Below are positions 34,517 to 43,961 of a stretch of 64,000 nucleotides of DNA, piece by piece (the first letter of the stretch is position 1; every line of letters starts with the position of its first letter). Below the pieces are notes generated by a model. It made no database searches, had not been told where the DNA came from, and was given only the letters and a program-made list of their open reading frames with translations. A program made the translations under genes and the position numbers. The stretch comes from an uncultured Flavobacteriaceae bacterium (GTDB taxonomy: Bacteria; Bacteroidota; Bacteroidia; Flavobacteriales; Flavobacteriaceae): contig CANLUH010000022.1 in the NCBI GenBank assembly GCA_947494205.1, forward strand, positions 1-64,000, read 5' to 3'.

Positions 34517-34879
34517 ATGATTTTAATATATCATAACCCAGAATCCAAGGATTCTAAAGAATGTCTTGAAATACTTGAAACCAGTAAACACAACCATGAA
34601 GTTATTAAGTATGAAGAAAAACCATTAGACGAGTTAAAATTAACTAAGATTATTAAACTGTTAAATATAGAACCTCAAGAATTAATTAGAAAGAGTTCTA
34701 AAGTTTGGAAAAGCAAATTTCAACATTTAATAGATGATGGTCATCATTTTACAGCAGAAGAATACATAAAAATAATGATAGAGTATCAAGAATTGATAGA
34801 GAGACCTATTGTTATAAATGGAGAAAAAGCAGTTATTGGCAAACCTCCTAAAAAAATATTTGATATTATATCAAAGTAA
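34517..34879 (+). CDS. ArsC-like paralogue lacking the catalytic Cys
   Basis: A 120-residue protein clearly related to the preceding ArsC (IYHNPESKDSKECLEIL, ERPIVINGEKAVIGKPP). The catalytic Cys position is Ser (residue 10); the only nearby Cys is at residue 16. Length and the C-terminal Arg motif are retained and the ORF is intact, so it is a divergent protein and not a decayed gene. It cannot be a normal arsenate reductase by this motif. An Spx-like regulatory role is possible but unproven. It ends at a good terminator. Confidence 0.86.
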   Translation: MILIYHNPESKDSKECLEILETSKHNHEVIKYEEKPLDELKLTKIIKLLNIEPQELIRKSSKVWKSKFQHLIDDGHHFTAEEYIKIMIEYQELIERPIVINGEKAVIGKPPKKIFDIISK

Positions 34880-34887
34880 TATCTCTT

Positions 34888-34925
34888 AAAAGCTTTAAAA
34901 ACAAGATGTTTTTGAAGCTTTTTTT
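34888..34925 (+). terminator. Terminator after the ArsC pair
   Basis: A 15-bp stem with one G.T pair (34888-34902 with 34908-34922) closes a five-base loop and leads into a T run. Confidence 0.78.
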
Positions 34926-34965
34926 ATTTAACATACATTTAACCAATCTACGTTAAACCTTAATA

Positions 34966-34973
34966 TATTTTTG
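34966..34973 (+). promoter_or_regulatory. -7 element of the outer-membrane barrel gene
   Basis: TATTTTTG, 25 bp before the ATG. Confidence 0.6.
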
Positions 34974-34998
34974 CAGTCCTAACAGCTAAAATATACCC

Positions 34999-37464
34999 AT
35001 GCATAAATTAATATTGGCATTAACTTGTACACTAGCTTTTATAATAACCTCAACAGCACAAAATGCCACTAAAAAAGAAGTAACCATTAGTGGTAAAATT
35101 CTAGATAGCGATTCTAAAACACCTTTAGAATATGCTACCATAGTATTTACCAATACTAAAGATAAGGCCATTGTAACTGGTGGTATTACAAACGAACAAG
35201 GTGTTTACTCTATACCAGTTGTTACAGGAACCTATACTGTTTCTTTTGAATATATAGGTTTTTCTACAGTTAGTATTCCAAACAAACAAATTACTAAAGA
35301 CGAAAGCTTAGGTGTACAACTACTTGTTGAAAACTCTGAAGCACTTGATGAAATTGAAATTATTGCAGAAAAAACTACTGTAGAGATAAAACTAGATAAG
35401 AAAATTTATAACGTAGGCAAAGATTTAACCGTTCGTGGTGGTACAGTTAGCGATGTTTTAGATAATGTACCTTCCGTGTCTGTAGATGTTGAAGGTAATG
35501 TAGCGTTAAGAGGAAACGATAATGTACGTATATTAATTAATGGTAAACCCTCTGGTCTAGTAGGTTTAAACTCAACTGAAGCCTTACGACAATTACCAGC
35601 AGAATCTATAGAAAAAGTAGAAATTATTACCTCCCCTTCTGCTAGATACGATGCAGAAGGAACTGGCGGAATATTAAATATTATTTTACGTAGAAGTAAA
35701 CTACAAGGTTTAAACGGTGCTATAACTACTAATGTAGGCTATAATCCTTCCGCAGGCATTTCTGGAAATATAAATTACAGAACTGGAGATATAAATATAT
35801 TTAATACTACGGCCTATAATTACAGAGAAGTACCAGGTAATAATAATGGTTTTACAAGGTATTTTAATCAAGAATTTGATGATGCAGGCAACTTAATTGT
35901 AGATAACCCAGACACTTTTTTAGAAGAAACTAATACATACGATCGTATACGTAGAGGATTGAATACTAACTTTGGAGTAGAATGGTATGTTAACGAAACG
36001 TCATCCCTTACAACCTCTGTAGTATATAGGAAAGGAGATAATAAAAGTAACACTACAAATAGAGTAAATCAGTTAAATGCTAATAATATTTTAACGTCTA
36101 GTACACTTCGTTTAGACCCAGAATTATCGGACAGTAAAACTGTACAATACGCCATTAATTACGATAAACAATTTAAAACTAGCGGACACAAGTTAACTTT
36201 CGATTTTCAATATGAAGATAGTAACAACGATGAACTATCTGATGTAAATGTAGATGGCACTGTTTCAGAAAAAGTAGCGACTCTAGAAGACGAACAACGT
36301 ATATTATTACAAACAGACTACGTACTTCCTATTGGAGAGAAAAGTCAATTTGAGTTAGGTTATCGTGGTAATTTTAATGATAAGAGTACAGATTATACTG
36401 TAGAATTTTTAGATTTCGATACTAATACATTTAATGTTAGTACTGACTTAACCAATTTATTTAATTACAGAGAATTTATTACTGCAGTCTATTCACAATA
36501 TGGAAGTAAAATTGGTAAATTCTCTTACCTATTAGGATTGCGTTTTGAGAATACACAAATTACTTTAGATCAACCTACAAGTGGAGATTTTGTAAAAAAC
36601 ACTTATAACGGACTATTCCCTACAGTAAATTTAAACTACGAACTAAGTGAAAGTGAAAATATAACTTTAGCATATAATAGACGTATACGCAGACCGCGTT
36701 CCTTTTTTGTAAACCCGTTCCCTTCTCGATCTAGTGTAACAAGTGTTTTCCAAGGAAACCCAGCATTAGCACCTAGTTATTCGGGGCAAGTAGATTTAGG
36801 ATATTTAAAGCGTTTTGGCAAGTTTACATTCGATACGTCTGCCTATTTCTCTCATGCAACAGATATTTTTAACTTCACCAGTTTCGATTCTGGAGAAACC
36901 GTTATTGTAAACGGACAAGAATTACCTGTTATACAACGCACACCTATTAATTTAGCAACACAAGATCGTTTAGGTTTTGAGTTTACATTAAACTACAGAG
37001 CATCAAAAAAATGGAGTATTAATGGAAATTTCAACTTCTTTCAAAGTGAGACAGAAGGTGTAACACCAAATGGAGAAAACCTAGGAAATAAGAATAGTGC
37101 ATGGTTTGCTCGTATAAATAATAAACTTACCATTCCTGGAAATATAGATTGGCAAACTCGCTTATTCTACAGAGGTCCTAGCGAAGATGCACAAAACAAA
37201 AGAGAAGGTATCTTTTCGACGAACTTTGCCTTTAGCAAAGACATTTTTAAAGACAAGGCTTCTTTAGCATTTAATGTAAGTGATGTATTTAATTCTAGAA
37301 AACGTAAACAAACGACTACCGCTAGTACTTTTATAAGCGAAAGCGAATTTCAATGGAGAGAGCGTAGTTTTAATTTATCGTTTACGTACAGATTTAATCA
37401 AACAAAGAAACAACAACGCAGAGGCCAAGGATCTAATGGTGGTGATGAAGGTTTTGAAGGCTAA
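34999..37464 (+). CDS. TonB-dependent-type outer-membrane beta-barrel protein
   Basis: An 821-residue protein with signal peptide (LTCTLAFIITSTA, then Gln). Residues about 28-115 are a CarboxypepD_reg-like domain (VTISGKILDSDSKTPLEYATIVF...GTYTVSFEYIGF). Residues about 120-220 form a plug-like domain (GGTVSDVLDNVPSVSVDVEGNVALRGNDNVRILINGKPSG, then ARYDAEGTGGILNIIL). The rest is a 22-strand-type barrel ending SFNLSFTYRFNQ, followed by a basic Gly-rich tail (KKQQRRGQGSNGGDEGFEG). No adjacent SusD is present, so it is not a glycan-import SusCD pair. The substrate is unknown; the family often handles peptides or metal complexes. Confidence 0.9.
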   Translation: MHKLILALTCTLAFIITSTAQNATKKEVTISGKILDSDSKTPLEYATIVFTNTKDKAIVTGGITNEQGVYSIPVVTGTYTVSFEYIGFSTVSIPNKQITKDESLGVQLLVENSEALDEIEIIAEKTTVEIKLDKKIYNVGKDLTVRGGTVSDVLDNVPSVSVDVEGNVALRGNDNVRILINGKPSGLVGLNSTEALRQLPAESIEKVEIITSPSARYDAEGTGGILNIILRRSKLQGLNGAITTNVGYNPSAGISGNINYRTGDINIFNTTAYNYREVPGNNNGFTRYFNQEFDDAGNLIVDNPDTFLEETNTYDRIRRGLNTNFGVEWYVNETSSLTTSVVYRKGDNKSNTTNRVNQLNANNILTSSTLRLDPELSDSKTVQYAINYDKQFKTSGHKLTFDFQYEDSNNDELSDVNVDGTVSEKVATLEDEQRILLQTDYVLPIGEKSQFELGYRGNFNDKSTDYTVEFLDFDTNTFNVSTDLTNLFNYREFITAVYSQYGSKIGKFSYLLGLRFENTQITLDQPTSGDFVKNTYNGLFPTVNLNYELSESENITLAYNRRIRRPRSFFVNPFPSRSSVTSVFQGNPALAPSYSGQVDLGYLKRFGKFTFDTSAYFSHATDIFNFTSFDSGETVIVNGQELPVIQRTPINLATQDRLGFEFTLNYRASKKWSINGNFNFFQSETEGVTPNGENLGNKNSAWFARINNKLTIPGNIDWQTRLFYRGPSEDAQNKREGIFSTNFAFSKDIFKDKASLAFNVSDVFNSRKRKQTTTASTFISESEFQWRERSFNLSFTYRFNQTKKQQRRGQGSNGGDEGFEG

Positions 37465-37479
37465 TAATTGTTTACGATT

Positions 37480-37507
37480 TTCGTAATTCGTAATTCGTAA
37501 TTCGTAA
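37480..37507 (+). repeat. Heptanucleotide tandem repeat TTCGTAA x4
   Basis: Four perfect copies of TTCGTAA in the intergenic region after the barrel gene, just before its terminator. It is a likely slippage-variable microsatellite with no coding effect. Confidence 0.85.
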
Positions 37508-37537
37508 TTAAACATATAGAATATTATAAGCATAAAA

Positions 37538-37566
37538 AAAGAGGAAACTAGTTTAGTTTCCTCTTT
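37538..37566. terminator. Bidirectional terminator
   Basis: A 13-bp perfect stem (37538-37550 with 37554-37566) closes a GTT loop between the convergent barrel gene and the 57-aa gene. Confidence 0.85.
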
Positions 37567-37589
37567 ATATAATATTAAAGCTGTAGTAA

Positions 37590-37763
37590 TTATTCGTTAC
37601 GCTTTGCTTTTTTCTCTTCTCTAATTTCTTTAAGACGCTCGATTAAAGAACCTCCAACCCAGTAAGGGATTACAAAAGTTACTAAAAATATCATTAACCA
37701 AAACCCTATGGTTAAGATTGTTAAGAATGCTAAAAAGCCTAAATATTGGTCAAATTCGAACAT
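37590..37763 (-). CDS. Small 57-residue membrane protein
   Basis: An ATG (complement of 37761-37763) opens 57 codons to a TAA at 37590-37592. The product begins MFEFDQYLGFLAFLTILTIGF, has one or two membrane helices at about residues 7-40, then WVGGSLIERLKEIREEKKAKRNE, a charged amphipathic tail. Codon use is like the neighbours and a terminator follows, supporting a real gene. I do not know its function. It is expressed on its own from a short intergenic region, with the TPR gene upstream on the same strand. Confidence 0.78.
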   Translation of the reverse strand: MFEFDQYLGFLAFLTILTIGFWLMIFLVTFVIPYWVGGSLIERLKEIREEKKAKRNE

Positions 37764-37870
37764 AATGGTCTGTGTCTTGTTTTAAATCTCCGACAAAGAT
37801 AGGTTAAACTCTTTTTTTATACAATACTATCGTAATAATTATTAACAGGGTTATTAAGATTTTTTAATCT

Positions 37871-38806
37871 TTAATCATTACAATGCTTCTTTTTTAAGTC
37901 TAACATTTCGTTTCCATAACTTAATGTGAATTCCTTATCTAAAGCTGTTTGTATATCTTCACAAGCTTTATTTATATTTTTCGTTTCAATATAAATTAGA
38001 GCTCTTATTCTGTAAGCATAAGAATTTTCCGGGTATAACAATATAGATTTTTCTATATCTGCAATAGCTCCTTTTATATCTCCTAACTTAAAACGATTAA
38101 AACTTCTATTGCTATACCCCAATGGTTCTTTCGAATCTAACTCTAATACTTTATTGTAATACTCTATTGCTTTTTTATGATTCCCCATTTCTTGGTATTT
38201 AAAACCAATATTACCATACGCAGGATAATATGTAGAGTCTACTGCCACAGCTTCTAATAAGTATTTTAATGTTTCGTCTCCTCTTCCAACTTCGTCGCAT
38301 ACAGACCCTAAATTTGTTAAAGCACCAATATGCTTAGGGTTAAACTTATAGGCTTTAATTAAATCGTCATGACTTCCTTTAAAATCTCTTTTTTGTGCTT
38401 TTGCGGCCCCTCTATTAACAAGGTATTCATTTTTAAGCGTGTCGTTAGTTTCTATAGTTATCGCCTTTGTAATCTCGTCAATAGCATAATCAAACTGTCT
38501 ACCATAGTATAATAACGTTCCTCTTTTATTATATAAAGAAGACTCTTTAGGAAATTTTAAAATAGCTTTAGAATAAACATTATAACTTTCTTGTACTTGA
38601 TTTAAAGCTTCATAACTTTCAGCCTTTAGATGATAGAACGAAACATCTGTAGCATCTAATTTTATAGCTTTTTCTATTGTACTCAATGCAGAAGTATAGT
38701 CCTTTCCTTCAAAAAAATCCTGAGCTTGCTTATAATACGTTTCTGCATTTTGGGCTATTAAGAAATTAATACTCACTAATAATACAATGGTTATAATCTT
38801 TTTCAT
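37871..38806 (-). CDS. Secreted TPR-repeat protein
   Basis: A 311-residue protein read from the ATG that gives MKKIITIVLLVSINFLIA followed by Gln; an extension upstream by five codons is possible but hides the signal. About eight TPR units fill the rest, for example AETYYKQAQDFFEGKDYTSA, YNKRGTLLYYGRQFDYAIDEI and YGNIGFKYQEMGNHKKAIEYY. TPR proteins of this sort are protein-interaction scaffolds in the periplasm. The partner is unknown. It ends with a CND tail. It is divergent from fumC. Confidence 0.88.
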   Translation of the reverse strand: MKKIITIVLLVSINFLIAQNAETYYKQAQDFFEGKDYTSALSTIEKAIKLDATDVSFYHLKAESYEALNQVQESYNVYSKAILKFPKESSLYNKRGTLLYYGRQFDYAIDEITKAITIETNDTLKNEYLVNRGAAKAQKRDFKGSHDDLIKAYKFNPKHIGALTNLGSVCDEVGRGDETLKYLLEAVAVDSTYYPAYGNIGFKYQEMGNHKKAIEYYNKVLELDSKEPLGYSNRSFNRFKLGDIKGAIADIEKSILLYPENSYAYRIRALIYIETKNINKACEDIQTALDKEFTLSYGNEMLDLKKKHCND

Positions 38807-38949
38807 TATTAAACTTATCAATGTTACACTTATACCCTAAACCTTATCTGTTTAGAGTGCTGACGAAAATAAGCTTTTCTATTTTAATCAATTAAGTTTA
38901 TAAGACTTAAAAAACATAATAACAAATAACCTAATCATATAAAATATTG

Positions 38950-38957
38950 TAAATTTG
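38950..38957 (+). promoter_or_regulatory. -7 element of fumC
   Basis: TAAATTTG, 23 bp before the ATG. Confidence 0.62.
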
Positions 38958-38980
38958 CAAACTTAATTAATCAATATATT

Positions 38981-40378
38981 ATGGATTACAGAATAGAGAA
39001 AGACACGATGGGAGAAGTACAAGTCCCTGCTGATAAGCTTTGGGGAGCGCAAACAGAGCGTTCTCGAAACAATTTTAAAATTGGAGCTGCAGCAACAATG
39101 CCTTTAGAAGTAGTTTATGGTTTTGCTTACCTAAAAAAAGCTGCTGCTTTTACTAATTGCGAATTAGGTGTTTTACCTATTGAAAAAAGAGATTTAATTG
39201 CGCAAGTATGTGAAGAAATTTTAGAAGGTAAACACGATGACCAATTCCCTCTAGTCATCTGGCAAACCGGTTCTGGTACACAAAGTAACATGAATGTTAA
39301 CGAAGTTGTTGCCAATAGAGCGCATCAAATCGCTGGACATAAAATTGGAGAAGGAGAAAAAACCATTCAACCAAACGATGATGTAAATAAATCGCAATCA
39401 TCTAACGATACCTTCCCTACAGGTATGCATATTGCAGCTTATAAAAAAGTTGTAGAAAACACTATTCCTGGTGTTACACAATTAAGAAACACATTAAAGA
39501 AGAAATCGGAAGATTTTAAAAATGTTGTAAAAATTGGACGTACGCATTTAATGGATGCTACTCCCCTAACCTTAGGACAAGAGTTTTCCGGCTATGTTTC
39601 TCAATTAGACCACGGCTTAAAAGCTTTAGAAAATACATTAGACCATTTAAGTGAGTTAGCTTTAGGTGGTACTGCTGTAGGAACTGGATTAAATACACCA
39701 AAAGGATATTCTAAACGTGTTGCAGAATTTATTGCAGAATTTACTGGGCTACCATTTATTACAGCACCAAATAAATTTGAAGCTTTAGCAGCACACGATG
39801 CTATTGTAGAAACACATGGCGCTTTAAAACAATTAGCGGTTTCTTTAAATAAAATTGCTAACGATATTAGAATGATGGCTTCTGGACCACGTTCTGGAAT
39901 TGGAGAAATTATTATTCCTGCAAACGAGCCTGGTAGCTCTATTATGCCAGGAAAGGTAAATCCAACGCAATGTGAAGCCTTAACTATGGTTTGTGCGCAA
40001 GTTATGGGTAACGATGTAGCGATTACTGTTGGTGGTACACAAGGACATTACGAGCTTAATGTATTTAAACCAATGATGGCAGCTAACATTTTACAATCTG
40101 CACAACTTATTGGAGATGCTTGTAGAAGTTTCGAAGAAAATTGCGCTGCTGGTATAGAACCAAATCATGGCGTAATTAAAGAATTATTAAATAACTCTTT
40201 AATGCTAGTAACGGCTTTAAATACTAAAATAGGATATTATAAAGCTGCTGAAATTGCTAATACAGCACATAAAAACGGAACAACGCTAAAAACAGAAGCT
40301 ATTAATTTAGGTTATGTTACTGCCGAAGATTACGATGCATGGGTTAAACCAGAAGACATGGTAGGTAGTTTAAAATAA
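38981..40378 (+). CDS. fumC: Fumarate hydratase, class II
   Basis: A 465-residue protein that interconverts fumarate and malate in the TCA cycle. Family features are the start [26 protein letters not shown], the substrate-binding [13 protein letters not shown], a [16 protein letters not shown] segment, and the superfamily signature [15 protein letters not shown]. It is of the oxygen-stable, iron-free type and has the normal length. It has its own promoter and terminator. Catalytic residues visible are H in the [10 protein letters not shown] region and S in the SSIMPGK loop. Confidence 0.96.
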   Translation: MDYRIEKDTMGEVQVPADKLWGAQTERSRNNFKIGAAATMPLEVVYGFAYLKKAAAFTNCELGVLPIEKRDLIAQVCEEILEGKHDDQFPLVIWQTGSGTQSNMNVNEVVANRAHQIAGHKIGEGEKTIQPNDDVNKSQSSNDTFPTGMHIAAYKKVVENTIPGVTQLRNTLKKKSEDFKNVVKIGRTHLMDATPLTLGQEFSGYVSQLDHGLKALENTLDHLSELALGGTAVGTGLNTPKGYSKRVAEFIAEFTGLPFITAPNKFEALAAHDAIVETHGALKQLAVSLNKIANDIRMMASGPRSGIGEIIIPANEPGSSIMPGKVNPTQCEALTMVCAQVMGNDVAITVGGTQGHYELNVFKPMMAANILQSAQLIGDACRSFEENCAAGIEPNHGVIKELLNNSLMLVTALNTKIGYYKAAEIANTAHKNGTTLKTEAINLGYVTAEDYDAWVKPEDMVGSLK

Positions 40379-40400
40379 TTATCTCACATCTATATACAAG

Positions 40401-40433
40401 AAAAGCGCAATCTAAATTAGATTGCGCTTTTTC
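40401..40433. terminator. Bidirectional terminator
   Basis: A 13-bp perfect stem (40401-40413 with 40419-40431) closes an AAATT loop between fumC and the convergent transaldolase gene. Confidence 0.87.
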
Positions 40434-40468
40434 TTTATATAATACTTTTAGAAAAACTTATAATATGT

Positions 40469-41122
40469 CTAGTTTCCTTTTTTGTAATCTGCTAAAAACT
40501 TAGCTAAACCTATATCTGTTAAAGGGTGCTTTAATAAACCTTCAATAGAACTTAATGGTCCTGTCATAACATCGGCTCCAATTTTAGCACAATCAATTAC
40601 GTGCATAGTGTGACGTACAGATGCAGCTAAAATTTCTGTATCAAAACCATAGTTATCGTAGATGTGTCTTATTTCTGCAATAAGGTTTAAACCATCTGTA
40701 GAAATATCATCTAAACGTCCAATAAATGGAGATACATAAGTTGCTCCCGCTTTTGCAGCTAATAAAGCTTGCCCTGCAGAAAACACTAACGTTACATTTG
40801 TTTTAATACCTTTATCACTAAAGTATTTACAAGCTTTTACACCATCTTTAATCATTGGTAATTTCACAACAATTTGTTCGTGTAAATCTGCTAAAGCTTC
40901 ACCTTCTTTAACCATACCTTCAAAATCTGTAGCAATAACTTCTGCACTTACATCACCATCTACAATATTACAGATGTCTACATAGTGTTTTAAAATATTA
41001 TCGTGTCCAGTAATACCTTCTTTAGCCATTAACGAAGGGTTTGTTGTTACACCATCTAAGATTCCTAAGTCTTGTGCTTCTTTAATTTGATCTAAGTTAG
41101 CTGTATCAATAAAAAATTTCAT
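40469..41122 (-). CDS. Transaldolase / fructose-6-phosphate aldolase type
   Basis: A 217-residue protein of the short transaldolase group. The start [20 protein letters not shown] and GVTTNPSL are typical, the Schiff-base Lys is K87 in IVVKLPM, and [11 protein letters not shown] closes the sugar-phosphate site. Its size and sequence match the TalC/MipB-type transaldolases; the distinction between transaldolase and fructose-6-phosphate aldolase rests on a few residues I cannot settle. It works in the non-oxidative pentose phosphate pathway. Transcribed alone. Confidence 0.92.
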   Translation of the reverse strand: MKFFIDTANLDQIKEAQDLGILDGVTTNPSLMAKEGITGHDNILKHYVDICNIVDGDVSAEVIATDFEGMVKEGEALADLHEQIVVKLPMIKDGVKACKYFSDKGIKTNVTLVFSAGQALLAAKAGATYVSPFIGRLDDISTDGLNLIAEIRHIYDNYGFDTEILAASVRHTMHVIDCAKIGADVMTGPLSSIEGLLKHPLTDIGLAKFLADYKKGN

Positions 41123-41259
41123 AAAGTTTGTTTTGTAATCCTTTACTATTCAAGGACGTTATTTATATTGAGTTGTGTTTATTAAATTCTAGTGCGAAGT
41201 TACAATTTTACAGTTCTATCTATAAAAAATGATATTAAATGATATTAACAAAATAAAAC

Positions 41260-41682
41260 CTATTGATTAATAATGATTGTATATTCCTTTGAAGTTGACT
41301 TTGTACATAGAGGACTTTCATATTCATCTGTATCTTCATTATAAATCAAAGGATGATCTACGTACAAAAATACTTCAAAAGTAAAAGTGCCGCTAAATTG
41401 TGGAGTACCTTCTATAATTAATGTTCTAAAATCTGTACTCATTATTACACCATAAGGCAATTCGCCATCTATTTCAAAGTCATAACTATAATCATTATCA
41501 CTTGGCTCATTCTTAATATGTGCATCGAACTCATCATAATAAAAGTCGTTTACATATCCTTGTTGAAATGTTTTTTCTGGCAATTCTGGTCTACGATTTA
41601 TTATAATACACTCAAGAATATTGTCACAGCTAGTAAAAAATAATAAACTTAAAAAGAGTAAAAAGGACAGTTTTAGTTTCAT
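41260..41682 (-). CDS. Small hypothetical lipoprotein
   Basis: A 140-residue protein with signal peptide and lipobox LFFTSC. The remainder is acidic and beta-rich: a YDFEIDGELPYGVIMSTDFRTLIIEGTPQFSGTFTFEVFLY segment resembles an Ig-like (putative He_PIG-type) domain of cell-surface proteins. Several Cys remain after the lipidated one. It is transcribed from its own region between the transaldolase and SDR genes. I do not recognise a defined family. Confidence 0.76.
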   Translation of the reverse strand: MKLKLSFLLFLSLLFFTSCDNILECIIINRRPELPEKTFQQGYVNDFYYDEFDAHIKNEPSDNDYSYDFEIDGELPYGVIMSTDFRTLIIEGTPQFSGTFTFEVFLYVDHPLIYNEDTDEYESPLCTKSTSKEYTIIINQ

Positions 41683-41726
41683 AAGTATAGATTATGAAAC
41701 AATCCTTATCAATTAATATACCAATA

Positions 41727-42530
41727 CTATAAATTGTAATGATTCAATAGCATTTTCTCGTACACCTTATCTGGAAGTATAAATTTAAGCACAATAGAGA
41801 ATTTTTGCATAAATGCACCAACCTTATAATGAATCTTAGGGTTTTTAGTATTAATTACTTTTAAAACCATTTGTGCCATTTCTATAGGATCACTACCACT
41901 ATCTACATGCTCATCTATATCTTTTAAAACACTTCCGTATGCTTTTTCGTAAGGAGATCCTTTTGTAACTGGCGAATGAAAACGTCCAGCAGCAATATTG
42001 GTTGCAAAATCACCAGGTGCAATATTGGTCATTTTTATATTAAAATCTTTAAGTTCCATTCTAAACGCTTCGGTAAGTAATTCTAAAGCACCTTTACTTG
42101 CACTATAAATACCTCTGTACGGTAAGCCCATATAGCCAGCAATGGAGGTTATGTTTATAACCAAACCACTGTTTTGTTTACGCATTTGTGGTAAAACAGC
42201 TTTAATAACATTTATAGGGCCAAAGAAATTTGTATCGAAATTATGCTGTATTTGTTCTTCCGGAGTTTCTTCAATAGGACCAGTAATACCAACACCCGCA
42301 TTATTAATTAAGACATCTAATCTACCTTCGGCTGTAATAACACTTTCAACTGCACTATTTATAGAAGCAACCTCTTTTACATCTAATGCTATAATAGGAA
42401 ACTTGCTATCCTTATAACGTTCTGGGCTTCGGCTAGTGCCATAAACTATAAACCCTTTTGTTGTTAGAAATTCACCAATAGATTTTCCTATTCCCGAAGA
42501 TCCACCTGTAATTAAAATAACTTTAGACAT
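41727..42530 (-). CDS. SDR family NAD(P)-dependent oxidoreductase
   Basis: A 267-residue classical short-chain dehydrogenase/reductase. The cofactor motif TGGSSGIGKSIG is at residues 8-19, the NNAG motif is present (LINNAGVGITG), and the catalytic Y-x-x-x-K is YSASK near residue 155 with the Ser in NITSIAG before it. The substrate is not clear from the sequence. It is transcribed alone, downstream of the SRP RNA gene on the same strand, about 140 bp after it. Confidence 0.92.
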   Translation of the reverse strand: MSKVILITGGSSGIGKSIGEFLTTKGFIVYGTSRSPERYKDSKFPIIALDVKEVASINSAVESVITAEGRLDVLINNAGVGITGPIEETPEEQIQHNFDTNFFGPINVIKAVLPQMRKQNSGLVINITSIAGYMGLPYRGIYSASKGALELLTEAFRMELKDFNIKMTNIAPGDFATNIAAGRFHSPVTKGSPYEKAYGSVLKDIDEHVDSGSDPIEMAQMVLKVINTKNPKIHYKVGAFMQKFSIVLKFILPDKVYEKMLLNHYNL

Positions 42531-42591
42531 ATATAAAATGAGTTAGGCTGTAAAATTAAAAATGAATTTGTTTAAAATAGCATAAAATGAA

Positions 42592-42624
42592 AAAGATTTG
42601 CTAGTAAATAACTAACAAATCTTT
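42592..42624 (-). terminator. Terminator-like hairpin on the minus strand
   Basis: A 14-bp stem with one mismatch (42592-42605 with 42611-42624) is followed on the minus strand by five T. It could stop read-through from the SRP RNA gene before the SDR gene. Confidence 0.6.
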
Positions 42625-42670
42625 CTATATAATTATTAGATTTAAAATCTAAATTTGGTGCATAAAAAAA

Positions 42671-42764
42671 GGCAAGCTACCTACATCACACCGCTACGAC
42701 CATCTACCTTTGCTTCGTTCCCGACCTGGAGGATTCAACAGGAGCTGGTTGTGTAGGACTTGCC
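42671..42764 (-). ncRNA. ffs: Signal recognition particle RNA, small bacterial type
   Basis: On the minus strand this 94-nt region folds as one long hairpin. Its ends GGCAAG and CTTGCC pair, and the apical region contains CCTCCAGGTCGGGAACGAAGCAA, the conserved Ffh-binding core (symmetric and asymmetric loops plus tetraloop) of 4.5S RNA. A TAnnTTTG promoter lies just upstream, and a run of seven T on the minus strand immediately follows the closing stem, acting as the terminator. Confidence 0.95.
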
Positions 42765-42769
42765 GGGTG

Positions 42770-42777
42770 CAAATATA
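42770..42777 (-). promoter_or_regulatory. -7 element of the SRP RNA gene
   Basis: TATATTTG on the minus strand, ending six bases before the RNA 5' end at 42764. Confidence 0.75.
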
Positions 42778-42853
42778 CAATCTTTTAATTTTATCACAAT
42801 GATTTTTTAAACCGAATTTTAATAAATATCTTGCTTAAAATTATAAAGCTAAA

Positions 42854-43888
42854 ATGAAAACATTTAAAATACTTACAATCATATTTTTAGGAAGTTTAAT
42901 CGTAGGATGTGGTAGTAATTCTGGAAAGAAAAAAAACAACTTTTCTATTCAAACTAATACAAAAAACAATACAATTGCTATAAATGAGACCCTAAAACTG
43001 TCTTTAAAAAACCCTAAAAAGCTAGAAGTTTCTTCTGTTGTCTATACTTTAAACGGACAAACGATAACTGAAGACACTAATTTAAACGATTTTAAACTTG
43101 GATTACACACAATAGAAGCAACAATACAATATGATGGTGAAACAGAAACAGCTTCGAAAAGTATTTCTATTTTAAATAACGAAAAACCTAAAATATTTGG
43201 CTACGAAATAATAAACACCTATCCTCACGATATTACTTCTTACACACAAGGATTAGAATTTTATAACGGAAAATTATATGAAAGCACTGGGCAATATACA
43301 GAATCTAAGTTAAGAACTGTAGATTATAAAGATGCTACTGTTACAAATAATGTTGCTTTAGCAGATGAATTTTTCGGGGAAGGTTTAACTGTTATAAACG
43401 ATAATATTTATCAGTTAACATGGAAAGCTGGTAAAGGTTTTGTTTACAATGCAGAAACTTTAGAACGTACTAGTAGCTTTAGATACGGACAAAGTAAAGA
43501 AGGTTGGGGATTATGCAATGACGGTAAAGCACTTTACAAAAGTGATGGCACCGAAAAAATATGGTTGCTAAACCCTGAAACTTTAGTAGAAGAAAACAAC
43601 ATTCAAGTCTATACTAATAAAGGGAAAATTGGACAGTTAAATGAATTAGAATGGATAAATGGTAAAATCTACGCTAATATTTATCAAAAAAATGGTGTGG
43701 TTATTATTAATCCAAAAAACGGAGCAACTGAGGCCGTTATAGATTTCTCGCCTTTAAAAGAAAAAGTAACACAACACGACGGTTTAGATGTTTTAAACGG
43801 TATTGCTTACAACCCAGATACACAAACCATTTTTGTAACAGGGAAGCGTTGGGATAAACTATTTGAAGTTAAAATAGTTGAAAAATAA
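42854..43888 (+). CDS. Glutaminyl-peptide cyclotransferase, lipoprotein
   Basis: A 344-residue protein with lipobox (LIVGC) and an N-terminal Ig-like segment at about 30-110. The rest is the five-bladed propeller of the plant/Xanthomonas-type glutaminyl cyclase: YTQGLEFYNGKLYESTGQYTESKL, FFGEGLT, LNELEWINGKIYAN and THDGLDVLNGIAY-like motifs. It would convert N-terminal Gln of exported proteins to pyroglutamate on the periplasmic side. At least eleven exported proteins in this window have Gln right after the signal peptide, so there are visible candidate substrates. It is transcribed alone. Confidence 0.93.
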   Translation: MKTFKILTIIFLGSLIVGCGSNSGKKKNNFSIQTNTKNNTIAINETLKLSLKNPKKLEVSSVVYTLNGQTITEDTNLNDFKLGLHTIEATIQYDGETETASKSISILNNEKPKIFGYEIINTYPHDITSYTQGLEFYNGKLYESTGQYTESKLRTVDYKDATVTNNVALADEFFGEGLTVINDNIYQLTWKAGKGFVYNAETLERTSSFRYGQSKEGWGLCNDGKALYKSDGTEKIWLLNPETLVEENNIQVYTNKGKIGQLNELEWINGKIYANIYQKNGVVIINPKNGATEAVIDFSPLKEKVTQHDGLDVLNGIAYNPDTQTIFVTGKRWDKLFEVKIVEK

Positions 43889-43922
43889 TCTTTACTCAAC
43901 AATACATAGCATTTACTCATTA

Positions 43923-43930
43923 TAGATTTG
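43923..43930 (+). promoter_or_regulatory. -7 element of the carboxypeptidase-regulatory-like gene
   Basis: TAGATTTG matches TAnnTTTG, 32 bp before the ATG at 43962. Confidence 0.55.
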
Positions 43931-43961
43931 ATAGCCTTAATTATTTAAGTTTCTTTGAAAC

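Noticed and set aside
35001..35025. Another TTGGCAT match inside the barrel gene
   Set aside because: It is within coding sequence and the -12 half lacks correct spacing.
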